64,000 nucleotides of DNA from Bin87 sp963665395 (GTDB taxonomy: Bacteria; Chloroflexota; Dehalococcoidia; Lucifugimonadales; UBA3495): assembly GCA_963665395.2 (NCBI GenBank), contig OY762251.1:2480001-2544000 (forward strand), in the 5' to 3' direction. Within the stretch, counting starts at the first letter, position 1; each line of letters begins with the position of its first letter. The notes under the pieces are model-generated. The model did no database searches. It was not told the DNA's origin and saw nothing but the letters and a program-made list of their open reading frames with translations. Below are positions 31,548-40,258 of this stretch, piece after piece. A program made the position numbers and the translations under genes.

Positions 31548-31590
31548 GGGGAACGCCGTTTGACTGAGCGTTCCCCGTTTGTCTTATTTT
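31548..31590. terminator. Intergenic hairpin with T-rich flank
   Basis: GGGGAACGC (31548-31556) pairs with GCGTTCCCC (31568-31576). Plus-strand flank is GTTTGTCTTATTTT. It lies between two minus-strand genes, so in their direction the T-tract is weak; it may still separate the dehydrogenase from the TA operon. Confidence 0.45.
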
Positions 31591-31602
31591 ACCATTCTGC
31601 CG

Positions 31603-32538
31603 TCAGCCGCCCTGCTCCTCCAGCGCCTGCCGCAATGCGTCCGGGTCGATAGCCACCTCCACGCCGGCCCGTTCCTGTTGCAGTAGCATGGCCACCCTGG
31701 AGTCTCGGCCGGCCCAGCCCCGGTTCATGGCCTCGGTCATCTCCGCTAGCGTCGTGTTCGCCAGTTTCATGGGCACGTCGAACTCGCGGCCCACGGCGAC
31801 GGCCAGGTCAACGTCCTTGCGGGCCAAGCGCAGGGCGAAGTCCGGCGGGTCGTAGCTGTCGATGAGGAAGTGCTGGGCCAGGCCCTCGAACATACCCCGG
31901 CGTCCGCCGGCGCCCTTGCGCACCGCCAGCCACAGGGCCAGCGGATCTACGCCGGCCTTGATGCCCATGGTGAACACCTCGGCCAGCGCCGTCTGCACGA
32001 TGTAGCCGGCGCAGTTGTGTACCAGCTTGGCGACGGAGCCGCTGCCGATGGGGCCCACGTAATAGGCGGCGTCGCCGATGGAGTCCAATACGGCCTTGTG
32101 CTGGTCGAACACAGCCTGGTCGCCGCCGACCCAGATGGCCAATCGCCCGCTGGCTGCGCCGGCCGGCCCGCCGCTCACCGGGGCGTCCAGCACGTTGATG
32201 CCCTGGGGCGCAACCCGGTCGTGAATCTGCCGGATCAACGTCGGCGAGCTGGTGCTCAAGTCGAAATAGGTCTTGCCGGCGGACATCCCGGACATGATGC
32301 CATCCTCGCCCAGCGAAACCGCCTCCACTTCCACCGGGCCGGGGAGTGACGTGAACACAATATCGGTCGACTCCGCCACCTCCCGGGGCGTGTCGGCCCA
32401 TACCGCGCCAGCCTCGAGATGCTGTGTGGCGGCCTCCCGCCGGATGTCATGCACCACCATGTCGTTGCCGCCGCGCAGGCAGTTGTACGCCATGCTGGCG
32501 CCCATGGTGCCCAACCCGATAAAACCTACTTTTGCCAT
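31603..32538 (-). CDS. NAD(P)-dependent beta-hydroxyacid dehydrogenase (3-hydroxyisobutyrate family)
   Basis: A 311-residue protein. The Rossmann motif VGFIGLGTMGASMA is at the start. The substrate loop DAPVSGGPAGAASGRLAIWVGG lies near 122, and the catalytic lysine in GSGSVAKLVHNC near 170. Family enzymes oxidise 3-hydroxyisobutyrate, tartronate semialdehyde or related acids. Start MAKVG (32538) is chosen because GAGGAG lies 9 bases before it. Longer in-frame starts extend into sequence without similarity. Confidence 0.88.
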   Translation of the reverse strand: MAKVGFIGLGTMGASMAYNCLRGGNDMVVHDIRREAATQHLEAGAVWADTPREVAESTDIVFTSLPGPVEVEAVSLGEDGIMSGMSAGKTYFDLSTSSPTLIRQIHDRVAPQGINVLDAPVSGGPAGAASGRLAIWVGGDQAVFDQHKAVLDSIGDAAYYVGPIGSGSVAKLVHNCAGYIVQTALAEVFTMGIKAGVDPLALWLAVRKGAGGRRGMFEGLAQHFLIDSYDPPDFALRLARKDVDLAVAVGREFDVPMKLANTTLAEMTEAMNRGWAGRDSRVAMLLQQERAGVEVAIDPDALRQALEEQGG

Positions 32539-32729
32539 CTTGGTCATCTCCTCAATGAATCGCCTGCAATGCAAGGGAAAGTGCCGGCATTCTAACAGAG
32601 CGCCCGGTGGAGGCGCGTCGGGTTGATTCGGTTTTTGCCGACGGCTACAATCGCCGCACCCAGGCACGTTCTCCAAGCGCGAATTTGGGCCTCTCCAAGA
32701 ACCGTCAATGCAATGCTGGAGGTGTAATT

Positions 32730-32930
32730 TTGGCAGATCTGACCGACGCCGAGGTGCGGGCTTTAGCCAATGCCTCCGGCATCAACATTCCCGACGATTT
32801 GCTGCCGGAAGTGCGGGAATCGTTGAACGGCCTGCTGGAGGCGTTGGACGCCATCACCGAGCCCGACGTAGCCAACATCGAGCCGTTGCCCATCATCGTT
32901 TCTCCCACCGCCCGTAAGATGGAGGCGTGA
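32730..32930 (+). CDS. GatC/AtzG-like small subunit preceding amidase
   Basis: A 66-residue protein beginning with TTG at 32730, supported by GGAGG 9 bases upstream. Its helical sequence (LTDAEVRALANASGINIPDDLLPEV...LDAITEPDVANIEP) resembles GatC/AtzG-type small subunits that wrap an amidase. It ends inside the amidase ribosome-binding region 2 bases before the amidase ATG, indicating coupling. Not a standard GatC, so a catabolic amidase complex is more likely than tRNA transamidation. Confidence 0.65.
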   Translation: MADLTDAEVRALANASGINIPDDLLPEVRESLNGLLEALDAITEPDVANIEPLPIIVSPTARKMEA

Positions 32931-32932
32931 CA

Positions 32933-34354
32933 ATGGCCGACCCCAACCTTTGCTACCTCTCCGCCACCGAACTCGGCGAGCGCATCGCCGCCGGCGATAT
33001 ATCATCGGTTGACGCCACCGAGGTGTACCTGGAAAGAATTTCCCGGTTGGATGGCAACTACGCCTCCTACATCACGGTGACCGCCGACCGAGCTCGAGAA
33101 GACGCTCGCCGCGCCGACGCCGAAATTTCCGCCGGCAACCGGCGCGGGCCACTGCACGGCGTTCCGGTGGCCGTCAAAGACCAGTTCAATACCGCCGGCA
33201 TCGTCACCACCAACGGCTCCACCATCCTGGCCGAAAACGTTCCGGATGAGGACGCCACGATTATGACCCGCCTGCGCGAGGCCGGCACGGTGTTGTTAGG
33301 CAAGCTCAACATGAGCGAGTACGCCAGCGGCGACGCTTTCCGCCATCCCTACGGCCGGCCGCGCAACCCCTGGGACACCGAACGCAACCCCGGCACCTCC
33401 AGCAGCGGCTCCGGAGCGGCGACGGCGGCCTTCCTCTGCGCCACCTCCCTGGGCGAGGACACCGGCGGCAGCATTCGTGGCCCCGCCGCCTTCTGCGGAC
33501 TGGTGGGCATTCGCCCTACCTTCGGCCTGGTCAGCCGCCATGGGGTATTCGGCGCCAGCTGGTCCATGGACACGGCCGGCCCCGTCTCCCGCACCGTTAC
33601 CGACTGCGCCAACACCCTGGCCGCTATCGCCGGCCACGACCCCAGGGACCCGCAGACGTGGGACGTTCCGGTGTCCGACTACGCCGCCGCGCTGGATGGC
33701 AACATCAGCGGCCTGAAGGTCGGCATCATCACGGAGCGCGTCCACACCGAAGCCAACGATCCCGAGGTGCGCGACGCGGTGATCGCGGCGACGGCGGCGC
33801 TGGCCAGCATCGGCGCGGAAGTACGCGAGGTGTCCATACCCCTGATCGTCAACTCCTCGGAAATCTCCTATGGGATCATCAGCAGCGATGCGGCCATGCT
33901 GAACTGGGACATCATTTCCACGGAGCGGTTGCGTGAGCTGGACCACAACAACCAGGTGCGGCTGCTCATGGGCAGCATCCTCCCCGCCAAGGTGTACCAG
34001 AAGTCCATGCGCTTGCGGGACGCGCTGCGTCGCCAGATCCTGGCCACGCTGGAGGATGTGGACGTGCTGGTCATGCCGGCGTCGTCCGTCCCGGCTACCC
34101 TAATACCACAGGCAACCGGGCTGGGCACCAAGGCGGATGTTATCGCCGGGTTCAAGGGACGGCGGGGGTTCACCGCGCCGTTCAACCTGGCCAACCTGCC
34201 GGCGCTGTCCATCAACTGCGGATTTACCGCCTCCGGCCTGCCCATCGGCCTGCAAATCGCCGGCAAGGCTTTCGACGAAACGACACTGTTCCGGGTGGCC
34301 TATGCCTACGAGCAAGCTACCGATTGGGGAGCGCGCCGGCCGCCGGGCGTATAA
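32933..34354 (+). CDS. Amidase (amidase signature family) 1
   Basis: A 473-residue amidase-signature enzyme. The Ser-cisSer-Lys triad is visible: Lys in VPVAVKDQFNTAG near 80, GTSSSGSGAATAA near 155, and nucleophile Ser in GEDTGGSIRGPAA near 180. It hydrolyses a carboxamide of unknown identity. ATG 32933 is 7 bases after GGAGG; GTG 32927 is an alternative. Probably pairs with the small subunit upstream. Confidence 0.9.
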   Translation: MADPNLCYLSATELGERIAAGDISSVDATEVYLERISRLDGNYASYITVTADRAREDARRADAEISAGNRRGPLHGVPVAVKDQFNTAGIVTTNGSTILAENVPDEDATIMTRLREAGTVLLGKLNMSEYASGDAFRHPYGRPRNPWDTERNPGTSSSGSGAATAAFLCATSLGEDTGGSIRGPAAFCGLVGIRPTFGLVSRHGVFGASWSMDTAGPVSRTVTDCANTLAAIAGHDPRDPQTWDVPVSDYAAALDGNISGLKVGIITERVHTEANDPEVRDAVIAATAALASIGAEVREVSIPLIVNSSEISYGIISSDAAMLNWDIISTERLRELDHNNQVRLLMGSILPAKVYQKSMRLRDALRRQILATLEDVDVLVMPASSVPATLIPQATGLGTKADVIAGFKGRRGFTAPFNLANLPALSINCGFTASGLPIGLQIAGKAFDETTLFRVAYAYEQATDWGARRPPGV

Positions 34355-34390
34355 TTTGATGCCCGGTAGGCACCGAGAACAGGAGGCGGC

Positions 34391-34696
34391 ATGATGACCG
34401 TTAGCGCCGACGTGCTGGATAAAGTGGCCGACATCGCCAGGGATTTGCTGGAAGAACGGTTCGGGGACGATTTTGTGTTTGACCCGATCATCGTCAACCA
34501 GAAAGTTGACCACGACGGCGAAGAGTACCTGGAGATACGCATCATATACGACGGCGACGTGAAGAATCTGGCCCTGGACTGGACCATCAGCATGGCCCGG
34601 TTGATGGAGCCGGCGTTGCTGGAAATCGGTGTGACCGGCATTCCGAGCCGTCGCTTCGTCGAAAAGTCTGACTGGGAAGCTGGGCCTCCCAAGTAG
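34391..34696 (+). CDS. Small acidic protein preceding a HEPN gene
   Basis: A 101-residue acidic protein (DIARDLLEERFGDDFVFDPIIVNQKVD...YLEIRIIYDG). AGGAGG precedes the ATG. It is 5 bases from the HEPN gene that follows, so it is probably the antitoxin or partner of that protein; no family recognised. The pair interrupts two amidase genes. Confidence 0.55.
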   Translation: MMTVSADVLDKVADIARDLLEERFGDDFVFDPIIVNQKVDHDGEEYLEIRIIYDGDVKNLALDWTISMARLMEPALLEIGVTGIPSRRFVEKSDWEAGPPK

Positions 34697-34701
34697 GCAG
34701 C

Positions 34702-35181
34702 ATGAACCCATCGGACCTGATTGACATTGCCAAGCTTCTGGCAAGCGGAAGGGGACGGAGGGGCCGACCACGCCAAACTGACCTGTGCCGAGCGGTCAGC
34801 GCATCATACTATGCGCAGTTCCACGCATTGGCCCGCTGCTGCGCTGATATGCTGGCCGGGGCGACCCGCGCCCGCCGCAGCCAGCCGGCTTGGGAGCAGA
34901 CCTACCGCGCGTTGGAACACGGCCGCGCCAAAAACCAGTGCGAAAATCACGCGGTTATGAATCTATTTCCGACCGCGATACGCGATTTCGGAGATCATTT
35001 CGTCGATATGCAACGCTATCGTCACCAGGCAGACTATGCTCCGGTGACGGATTTTGAGCGTTCGTGGGTTGCATACGTCGTTGCGCAAACTGAGCAAGTC
35101 ATCGCCCAATTCAACCGTTCTCCAGCCGGAGACCGCCGCGCCTTTGCCATCCATATTCTTTTCCGAACGCGGCGCCAGTGA
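34702..35181 (+). CDS. HEPN-domain protein
   Basis: A 159-residue helical protein whose DLCRAVSASYYAQFHALARCCADML segment is typical of HEPN-domain proteins of the HEPN/toxin class (pattern RRAxSxxYYAxFHxL). A basic, Arg-rich C-terminus follows. No clear RX4-6H motif can be placed with certainty. Likely the effector of a two-gene toxin-antitoxin-like module with 34391-34696. Confidence 0.6.
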   Translation: MNPSDLIDIAKLLASGRGRRGRPRQTDLCRAVSASYYAQFHALARCCADMLAGATRARRSQPAWEQTYRALEHGRAKNQCENHAVMNLFPTAIRDFGDHFVDMQRYRHQADYAPVTDFERSWVAYVVAQTEQVIAQFNRSPAGDRRAFAIHILFRTRRQ

Positions 35182-35205
35182 CCCTTTTGCAAGAGGAGAA
35201 CTACT

Positions 35206-36555
35206 TTGCCCAATCCCAACGAACTCACCGCCGCCGAAGCCGCCCGCGCCATTGCCGGGCGGAACTTCTCCGCCGTTGAGCTGGCCGAAGCCTGCCTGAA
35301 CCGCATCGAGGCGTTGGACGACCAGCTGCTGGCCTGGGTCTATGTTGACCGGGATACCGTCCTGGCTGACGCTCGTGCCGCCGACGCGGCGGCTGCCGAG
35401 GGCCAGCCACTCGGCCCATTGCACGGCGTGCCCATCGGCATGAAGGACATCTACTACACCGCCGGCATACCCACCCGCGCCGGCAGCGAGGTCTATAAGG
35501 ACTTCGTACCCGACTACGACGCCACGTCGTTAACCTTGCTCAAAAGGGCCGGCGCGGTGATGCTGGGCAAGGCCGTTACCACCGAGTTCGCCTGCCTGGA
35601 CCCGTCGCCCACGTTCAACCCCTGGAACGCGGCACACACGCCGGGCGGCAGCAGCAGCGGCTCGGCGGTGGCGGTAGCCTCTCGGATGTGCCCGGCGGCG
35701 CTGGGTTCGCAAACGGTAGGCTCCGTGCTCCGGCCGGCGGCCTACAACGGCGTGGTCGGCTTCAAGCCGACCTTCGGTCGGGTCAGCCGTCATGGCGTGG
35801 TTCCCGTAAGCTGGAACTTGGATACCGTTGGCTGGCTGGTGCGCTCGGTGGAGGACGCCGCCTTGTTGCTCCAGGTGACGGCCGGCCCGGACGGGGACGA
35901 TCCGATCTCATCCCGCCAGCCGGTAGGCGATTACCTGTCGGCTATCAAAAACCCGTCGCCGCCACGCATCGGCCTGCTGCGTCGCTACTTCTATGAAAAG
36001 GCGGATGCCGAAACCCGGCGGCATCTTGACGCTGTTGCCGAGCAACTGGCCCAGGCCGGCGCGGAAATTGAAGAGTTGCCGATGCCCGACAGCATCGAGG
36101 ACGCCTACGATGACCAGCGCCTGATTATGGCGGTTGAAGCAGCCGCTTTCCACGAGCCGATGTACCGCGTCCAGGCCGAGGATTACCAGCCCAAACTGCG
36201 CGCCATGCTGGCCGACGGTTTGCAGGTGGACGGCATCGTGTACGCCCGCGCCCTGGAGCGCCGACGCCGGTTCATCGACGACATGGAGCAACTCTCCCAG
36301 CGTTGCGACGTGATGCTCACGCCGGCGACGCCAGCGCCGTCCCAGGCCGACCGCACCAACACCGGAGATCCTGCCTTCCAGGGGCCGTGGACATCGTGCG
36401 GACTGCCGGCCATCGCGTTGCCGTCGGGATTGGCGGAATCAGGGCTGCCGCTGGGGATACAGCTGGTGGCGTCACCCTTTACTGAGGCACGTCTGCTTTC
36501 GGCAGCCGCCTGGTGCGAGACGGCGCTGGGGGTAACGCTGACGCCGCCATTATAG
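35206..36555 (+). CDS. Amidase (amidase signature family) 2
   Basis: A 449-residue amidase-signature enzyme. Lys in GVPIGMKDIYYTAG near 78, TPGGSSSGSAVAVAS near 146, and nucleophile Ser in LGSQTVGSVLRPAAYNG near 175. It starts at TTG 35206 with AGAGGAG 8 bases upstream. Only about 30% similar to amidase 1, so substrates may differ. It has no small-subunit gene of its own; the HEPN pair lies between. Confidence 0.9.
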   Translation: MPNPNELTAAEAARAIAGRNFSAVELAEACLNRIEALDDQLLAWVYVDRDTVLADARAADAAAAEGQPLGPLHGVPIGMKDIYYTAGIPTRAGSEVYKDFVPDYDATSLTLLKRAGAVMLGKAVTTEFACLDPSPTFNPWNAAHTPGGSSSGSAVAVASRMCPAALGSQTVGSVLRPAAYNGVVGFKPTFGRVSRHGVVPVSWNLDTVGWLVRSVEDAALLLQVTAGPDGDDPISSRQPVGDYLSAIKNPSPPRIGLLRRYFYEKADAETRRHLDAVAEQLAQAGAEIEELPMPDSIEDAYDDQRLIMAVEAAAFHEPMYRVQAEDYQPKLRAMLADGLQVDGIVYARALERRRRFIDDMEQLSQRCDVMLTPATPAPSQADRTNTGDPAFQGPWTSCGLPAIALPSGLAESGLPLGIQLVASPFTEARLLSAAAWCETALGVTLTPPL

Positions 36556-36681
36556 GGATTACGATATGCCATGCAGATGTCCGCCATGGCGCAGTACGTG
36601 AGCGACAGCGTTAGGCATTTGCGTCCGTCGGCTTGATGATACAATCAAAGCGAAGATGGTTTTGCGGCAAAGGGGGATGCT

Positions 36682-36885
36682 ATGGAAAAGCTGAAGGAAA
36701 TGGCCCCTTTGGGCATCATTTTCATACCGGCTATCGTGCTCTCGTTCATCGTGATCCCATGGGCAATTTTCGCACCGGTATCGTTCTGCGCGGGAATCGA
36801 TGCCAACAACTCCGAGCTGATGGACGGGTGGGGTGGCTCCCTATTGCGGACCCTGTTTTTCCATTGTAACTGGGTGGGCAAGTGA
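36682..36885 (+). CDS. Small membrane protein, unknown
   Basis: A 67-residue protein with one or two hydrophobic stretches (PLGIIFIPAIVLSFIVIPWAI) and a short tail with two Cys. AAGGGGGA precedes the ATG. Its TGA stop overlaps the GTG start of the next gene (GTGA), so the two small proteins are probably made together and may form a complex. Confidence 0.6.
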   Translation: MEKLKEMAPLGIIFIPAIVLSFIVIPWAIFAPVSFCAGIDANNSELMDGWGGSLLRTLFFHCNWVGK

Positions 36886-37067
36886 GCGCACTGGATACGT
36901 CAACCGCATTTTGGGTAGCCGCCATCGTATCGGCGGCAGCGATTGCGCCCTACATCCTGTTGCGTCGGTCGGCCAAGGGCGAAAATTGGCGGACGGCACT
37001 GATGAACGGCTACCTGCCGTGCCTGGCCGCCGTGCTGGTGCTGCTGGGAACTTTTGGTGTAGGATGA
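36882..37067 (+). CDS. Small membrane protein, unknown
   Basis: A 61-residue protein with two hydrophobic helices (FWVAAIVSAAAIAPYILL and YLPCLAAVLVLLGTFGVG) joined by a basic loop. GTG start overlaps the preceding stop by four bases. Directly upstream of the thiolase gene. Confidence 0.55.
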   Translation: MSALDTSTAFWVAAIVSAAAIAPYILLRRSAKGENWRTALMNGYLPCLAAVLVLLGTFGVG

Positions 37068-37099
37068 TGCCCGCAACCGCAATTGAGGAGCGCTACCAA

Positions 37100-38374
37100 A
37101 TGACTACCACCCGCAGCCGCCGTCTGGCCCGCCCGGTTTCCATTGTCGGCGCCGGCCTTTCCCAGTTCGGCGCGTATCCCGACAAGACCAGTCGCGACCT
37201 GTTCGTCGAGGCTTTCCAGGATATGCAGGACAATATCGACACCGGCATATCCCCCCAGGACATCGAGGCCGGTTACCTGGGCAACTACTCCGCCGACCTT
37301 TTCGAACACCAGGGCCACACCGCTCCCATCATGGCCGATTGGCTGGGAATGACGCCTACGCCGATGACTCGCATCGAGAACGCCTGCGCCAGCAGCGGCA
37401 GCGCATTGCGCGAAGGCGTCATGGCCATAGCCAGCGGGATGTACGACGTGGTGCTGGTGGGCGGCGTGGAAAAGATGACGTCCCTTCCTACCGAGGGGGT
37501 TACCGACGTGTTGGCGTCTGCCGCCGACGGCCTCTACGAAGTGCCGGCCGGCCTGACTTTCCCCGGTATCTTCGGCGCCATCGCCAAGGCCCACATGGAT
37601 CGCTATGAGACCAACCTGAACCACCTGCTCAAGGTTGGCGTCAAGAACCACGAAAACGGCAAGCTCAACCCCAAGGCCCAGTTCCAGCAGACCGTCCGCG
37701 ACATGATGGAGCGGCGCAAGGCCCGGGCCGAGCAGCGTGGCGAGCCCGTGCCCGATTGGGAGGACGAGCTGGACTTTCTCAACGACGCCCGCGCCAACCC
37801 GTGGATTGCCTGGCCGCTGCGTCTCTACGACTGCGCTCCCATCACCGACGGCGCGTCCTGCGTCCTGCTGGTGGCCAGCGAGATCGCCGGACAGTTCACC
37901 GACCAGCCGGTGCATATCGCCGGCATCGGCCAGGCCACCGGCCGGCCCCTGCACGACGCCGAGGAGCTGACCTCCCTGTCGGCGGCAAAGATCGCATCCG
38001 CCCAGGCTTATGAGATGGCGGGCATCACTCCCGAACAGGTTGGCGTGGCCGAGGTGCATGACTGCTTCACCATCGCCGAAATCGTCGCCAGCGAAGACCT
38101 CGGCTTTTTTGCGCCAGGCGAGGGACCCCATGCCGTTGATGAAGGCCGTACCGCGCGCGACGGCGACCGCCCCATCAACACCAGCGGCGGCTTGAAAGCC
38201 AAGGGTCATCCGGTGGGAGCCAGTGGAGTTGCCCAGGTAATCGAGGTGTACAAGCAACTGCGCGGCGAAGCCGGCGACCGCCAACTCGACAACCCCGACC
38301 TGGAGTTCGGTCTCACTCACAACGTAGGCGGCACTGGCGGCACCTGCGTCGTCAACGTCCTGCAACGGGGTTAG
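37100..38374 (+). CDS. Thiolase family protein (SCP-x type acyl-CoA acyltransferase)
   Basis: A 424-residue thiolase-fold protein. The nucleophile Cys is in IENACASSGSALREG near 92. HDCFTIAE near 328 and GGLKAKGHPVGASGVAQ near 368 carry the catalytic His residues. THNVGGTGGTCVVNVL ends the protein. It resembles SCP-x/acetyl-CoA acetyltransferases that cleave branched or unusual beta-ketoacyl-CoA. ATG 37100 follows GAGGAG by 9 bases. A DUF35 partner follows 12 bases downstream, the usual pairing. Confidence 0.9.
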   Translation: MTTTRSRRLARPVSIVGAGLSQFGAYPDKTSRDLFVEAFQDMQDNIDTGISPQDIEAGYLGNYSADLFEHQGHTAPIMADWLGMTPTPMTRIENACASSGSALREGVMAIASGMYDVVLVGGVEKMTSLPTEGVTDVLASAADGLYEVPAGLTFPGIFGAIAKAHMDRYETNLNHLLKVGVKNHENGKLNPKAQFQQTVRDMMERRKARAEQRGEPVPDWEDELDFLNDARANPWIAWPLRLYDCAPITDGASCVLLVASEIAGQFTDQPVHIAGIGQATGRPLHDAEELTSLSAAKIASAQAYEMAGITPEQVGVAEVHDCFTIAEIVASEDLGFFAPGEGPHAVDEGRTARDGDRPINTSGGLKAKGHPVGASGVAQVIEVYKQLRGEAGDRQLDNPDLEFGLTHNVGGTGGTCVVNVLQRG

Positions 38375-38386
38375 AGGAGGCGTCCG

Positions 38387-38806
38387 ATGACTACCGAAGC
38401 CGAATCCCGTCCGTTCAACGCCGCGTCGTTCTATGCCTTTCTCAAGGAGGGCAGGTTCATGGGCGTCCGCTGCCGTGAAAACGGCAACATCTATGCCGAG
38501 GCCCGCCCCATGGACCCGGTGAGTCACAGCAGCGATATGGAATGGCATGAACTCAGCGGGCGAGCGACGTTGAGTACCTTCACCTGCATATCCGTCGCCC
38601 CGGCCTCGCTGGAAGCCAAGGGGTACGGGCGCAACAATCCTTACTGCACCGGCATCGTGACGCTGGAGGAGGGGCCGCGCATTTCGGCGCGCATCGCCGG
38701 CGTGGATGCGGCGAACCCCCAGAACATTCGCACCGGCATGGCCCTGGCGCTGGACCTCTCGGACATCGACCCGGACGATCCGGGGCTGGTGTTCCGGCCG
38801 GCGTGA
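38387..38806 (+). CDS. DUF35 OB-fold protein lacking most of the zinc ribbon
   Basis: A 139-residue DUF35-type partner of the thiolase. The OB-fold region (GRATLSTFTCISVAP...NNPYCTGIVTLEEGPRISARIAGVD) is normal. The N-terminal rubredoxin-like zinc ribbon, usually two CxxC pairs, keeps one cysteine (GVRCRENGNIYAEARP). It probably still docks acyl-CoA to the thiolase but may not bind zinc. GAGG lies upstream of the ATG. Confidence 0.8.
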   Translation: MTTEAESRPFNAASFYAFLKEGRFMGVRCRENGNIYAEARPMDPVSHSSDMEWHELSGRATLSTFTCISVAPASLEAKGYGRNNPYCTGIVTLEEGPRISARIAGVDAANPQNIRTGMALALDLSDIDPDDPGLVFRPA

Positions 38807-38885
38807 TTGGCCGGCGGCGAGTTTGCCGCCCGAATGGCTAAAGGACAAGGCCCAGCCCGGAACGACGGACTGGCCCTTGTCCTTC

Positions 38886-39001
38886 GCTAACGAATTCGAC
38901 CACTGGATTCCGGCTTTCGCCGGAATGACGATAGAGGGGGCGGAGTGACGGTAAAGGGGGCCGGAATGACGGGCTTAAACCGTCCTTATGCGATAGCCCT
39001 G
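38886..39001. repeat. Truncated MITE-1 (right half)
   Basis: GCTAACGAATTCG...CACTGGATTCCGGCTTTCGCC matches the inner and right half of MITE-1, ending CTTATGCGATAGCCCTG (38985-39001). A short duplication of the GGAATGACG segment expands the middle. The left half is missing. Confidence 0.7.
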
Positions 39002-39478
39002 CTATCCCACCCCGGCCTCCTTGCACACGTTGCACGTCTTGTCGTACCACACGTATGCCGAGTTTGGTTCGTGGTACACCTCAAACTGCCCCACGCTGCG
39101 GTACTTCCGGCAGTTGAAGCAAAGCTCCGTGTGATGGGGATCCAGCTGGGTCGGTATTCCCTGTTCCGCGCTGACGTAGGTCTTTCTTATTTGGAGTTTT
39201 GAGAAAGGCAGGCGCTGCAAAAAGCGTTCCTCAAGCTTCAGTTTCCAAGCCTGTCCGCCGGGCATGGGCCGGAACATCAAACTCTGCTCGTCGTCAGGCT
39301 GGCGCTCGTGGATGAAATCAATATAGGCGGCCAGCCGCTGGTGCATCTTGCCGACCACTTCCTCGTAAGTATCCCCGATGGCAGGTATGTCCACCTCAAC
39401 GCAGAACCCTTCCCACGTCTCGGGGTTGGCCTGGGTTTTCTTGATATAACAGGTTAGTTGTCGTGGTGTACTGTTCAC
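39002..39478 (-). CDS. HicB-like protein with C-terminal zinc-ribbon cysteines
   Basis: A 158-residue protein. Residues ~20-60 (WEGFCVEVDIPAIGDTYEEV...RLAAYIDFIHE) resemble a HicB-type partial RNase-H fold. The C-terminal part has two cysteine pairs, CFNCRKY near 118 and CNVCKE near 149, suggesting a zinc ribbon. The stop codon directly abuts the terminal repeat of a truncated MITE, so the natural C-terminus may have been altered. No HicA-like partner adjacent. Confidence 0.55.
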   Translation of the reverse strand: MNSTPRQLTCYIKKTQANPETWEGFCVEVDIPAIGDTYEEVVGKMHQRLAAYIDFIHERQPDDEQSLMFRPMPGGQAWKLKLEERFLQRLPFSKLQIRKTYVSAEQGIPTQLDPHHTELCFNCRKYRSVGQFEVYHEPNSAYVWYDKTCNVCKEAGVG

Positions 39479-39559
39479 GATGCTCCTGGGCGATGCTGGC
39501 GGGCATCGCCCTTTTAGATTTCCCGGTGCGGAGGACTGGACTGGTAAAGGGATGCGGGA

Positions 39560-39985
39560 TTAGTCCAGGCCGCGGGTCCCAATCCAGCCGGTGCCGGATA
39601 CGTCAATCATCTCGCCATTGGGGCCCTCGTACTTGGTCTCCACGTTCTCGGTGCGGGGGCCGCCCATCCCGGCGTGGAGGGCGTTGTTGACTTCATCCAT
39701 GGGCTTGGAGTTGTTGGCGACCAGGCGCTTTTCAATCTCTTCGAGGTCTTCGACTTCAAAGCCGATGTGGTGGATGCCTTCCCAATCCTTGCCGCGCTCT
39801 CCGGCCACGGCGTCGTTCTGGAAGTCGAGAATGGCCATGTTGACGTTGCCGTCGCTGAGCATGAAGCCTTTGGCGTTTTCGCTGTTCAGCTGGGCGACCT
39901 GGCGCAGGCCGAAGACTTCAGAGTAGAACTGGGCCGTCTTCTCAGCGTCGTTGGTGGCGATGGCGATGTGCTTGATCTGAGGCAT
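39560..39985 (-). CDS. VOC/glyoxalase family protein
   Basis: A 141-residue vicinal-oxygen-chelate protein with two beta-alpha-beta-beta-beta modules. Putative metal ligands are His6 (IKHIAIATND), the His pair in GIHHIGFEVEDL near 73, and acidic residues in GPNGEMIDVSG. Could be a lyase, dioxygenase or epimerase. It stands alone, with GGAGG before its start. Confidence 0.8.
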   Translation of the reverse strand: MPQIKHIAIATNDAEKTAQFYSEVFGLRQVAQLNSENAKGFMLSDGNVNMAILDFQNDAVAGERGKDWEGIHHIGFEVEDLEEIEKRLVANNSKPMDEVNNALHAGMGGPRTENVETKYEGPNGEMIDVSGTGWIGTRGLD

Positions 39986-40107
39986 TGAATCCCTCCTGTG
40001 GCCAATTAGTAACGGCCGGCTTGAGTACTCTCCCCGTGCGGGAGTTGATGCGCCAACAATACCACTTTTGCGACGGGCGGGCTAGTCTCAACAGCTTTAC
40101 CAGCGCA

Positions 40108-40252
40108 ATCGCGTCATAAGTTAAACGCCCGTCGCTCCGGCGAAAGCCGGCGTCCATGATGATACGGATGAACGAATGGGAAACGCAGTTAACGCATTCG
40201 TCTCCTGGATTCCGGCTTTCGCCGGAATGACGGTGATGGTGCGATTGCCCTG
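40108..40252. repeat. Degenerate MITE-1 copy
   Basis: CAGCGCAATCGC at the left and GCGATTGCCCTG at the right are mutated versions of the MITE-1 termini. The core hairpins TCCGGCGAAAGCCGG and TTCCGGCTTTCGCCGGAA are present. It fills most of the 273-base gap. Confidence 0.6.
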
Positions 40253-40258
40253 ACAGAT

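Noticed and set aside
31548..31590. Plus-strand gene ending at the T-rich hairpin
   Set aside because: No plus-strand coding sequence with family similarity precedes it; both neighbours are on the minus strand.
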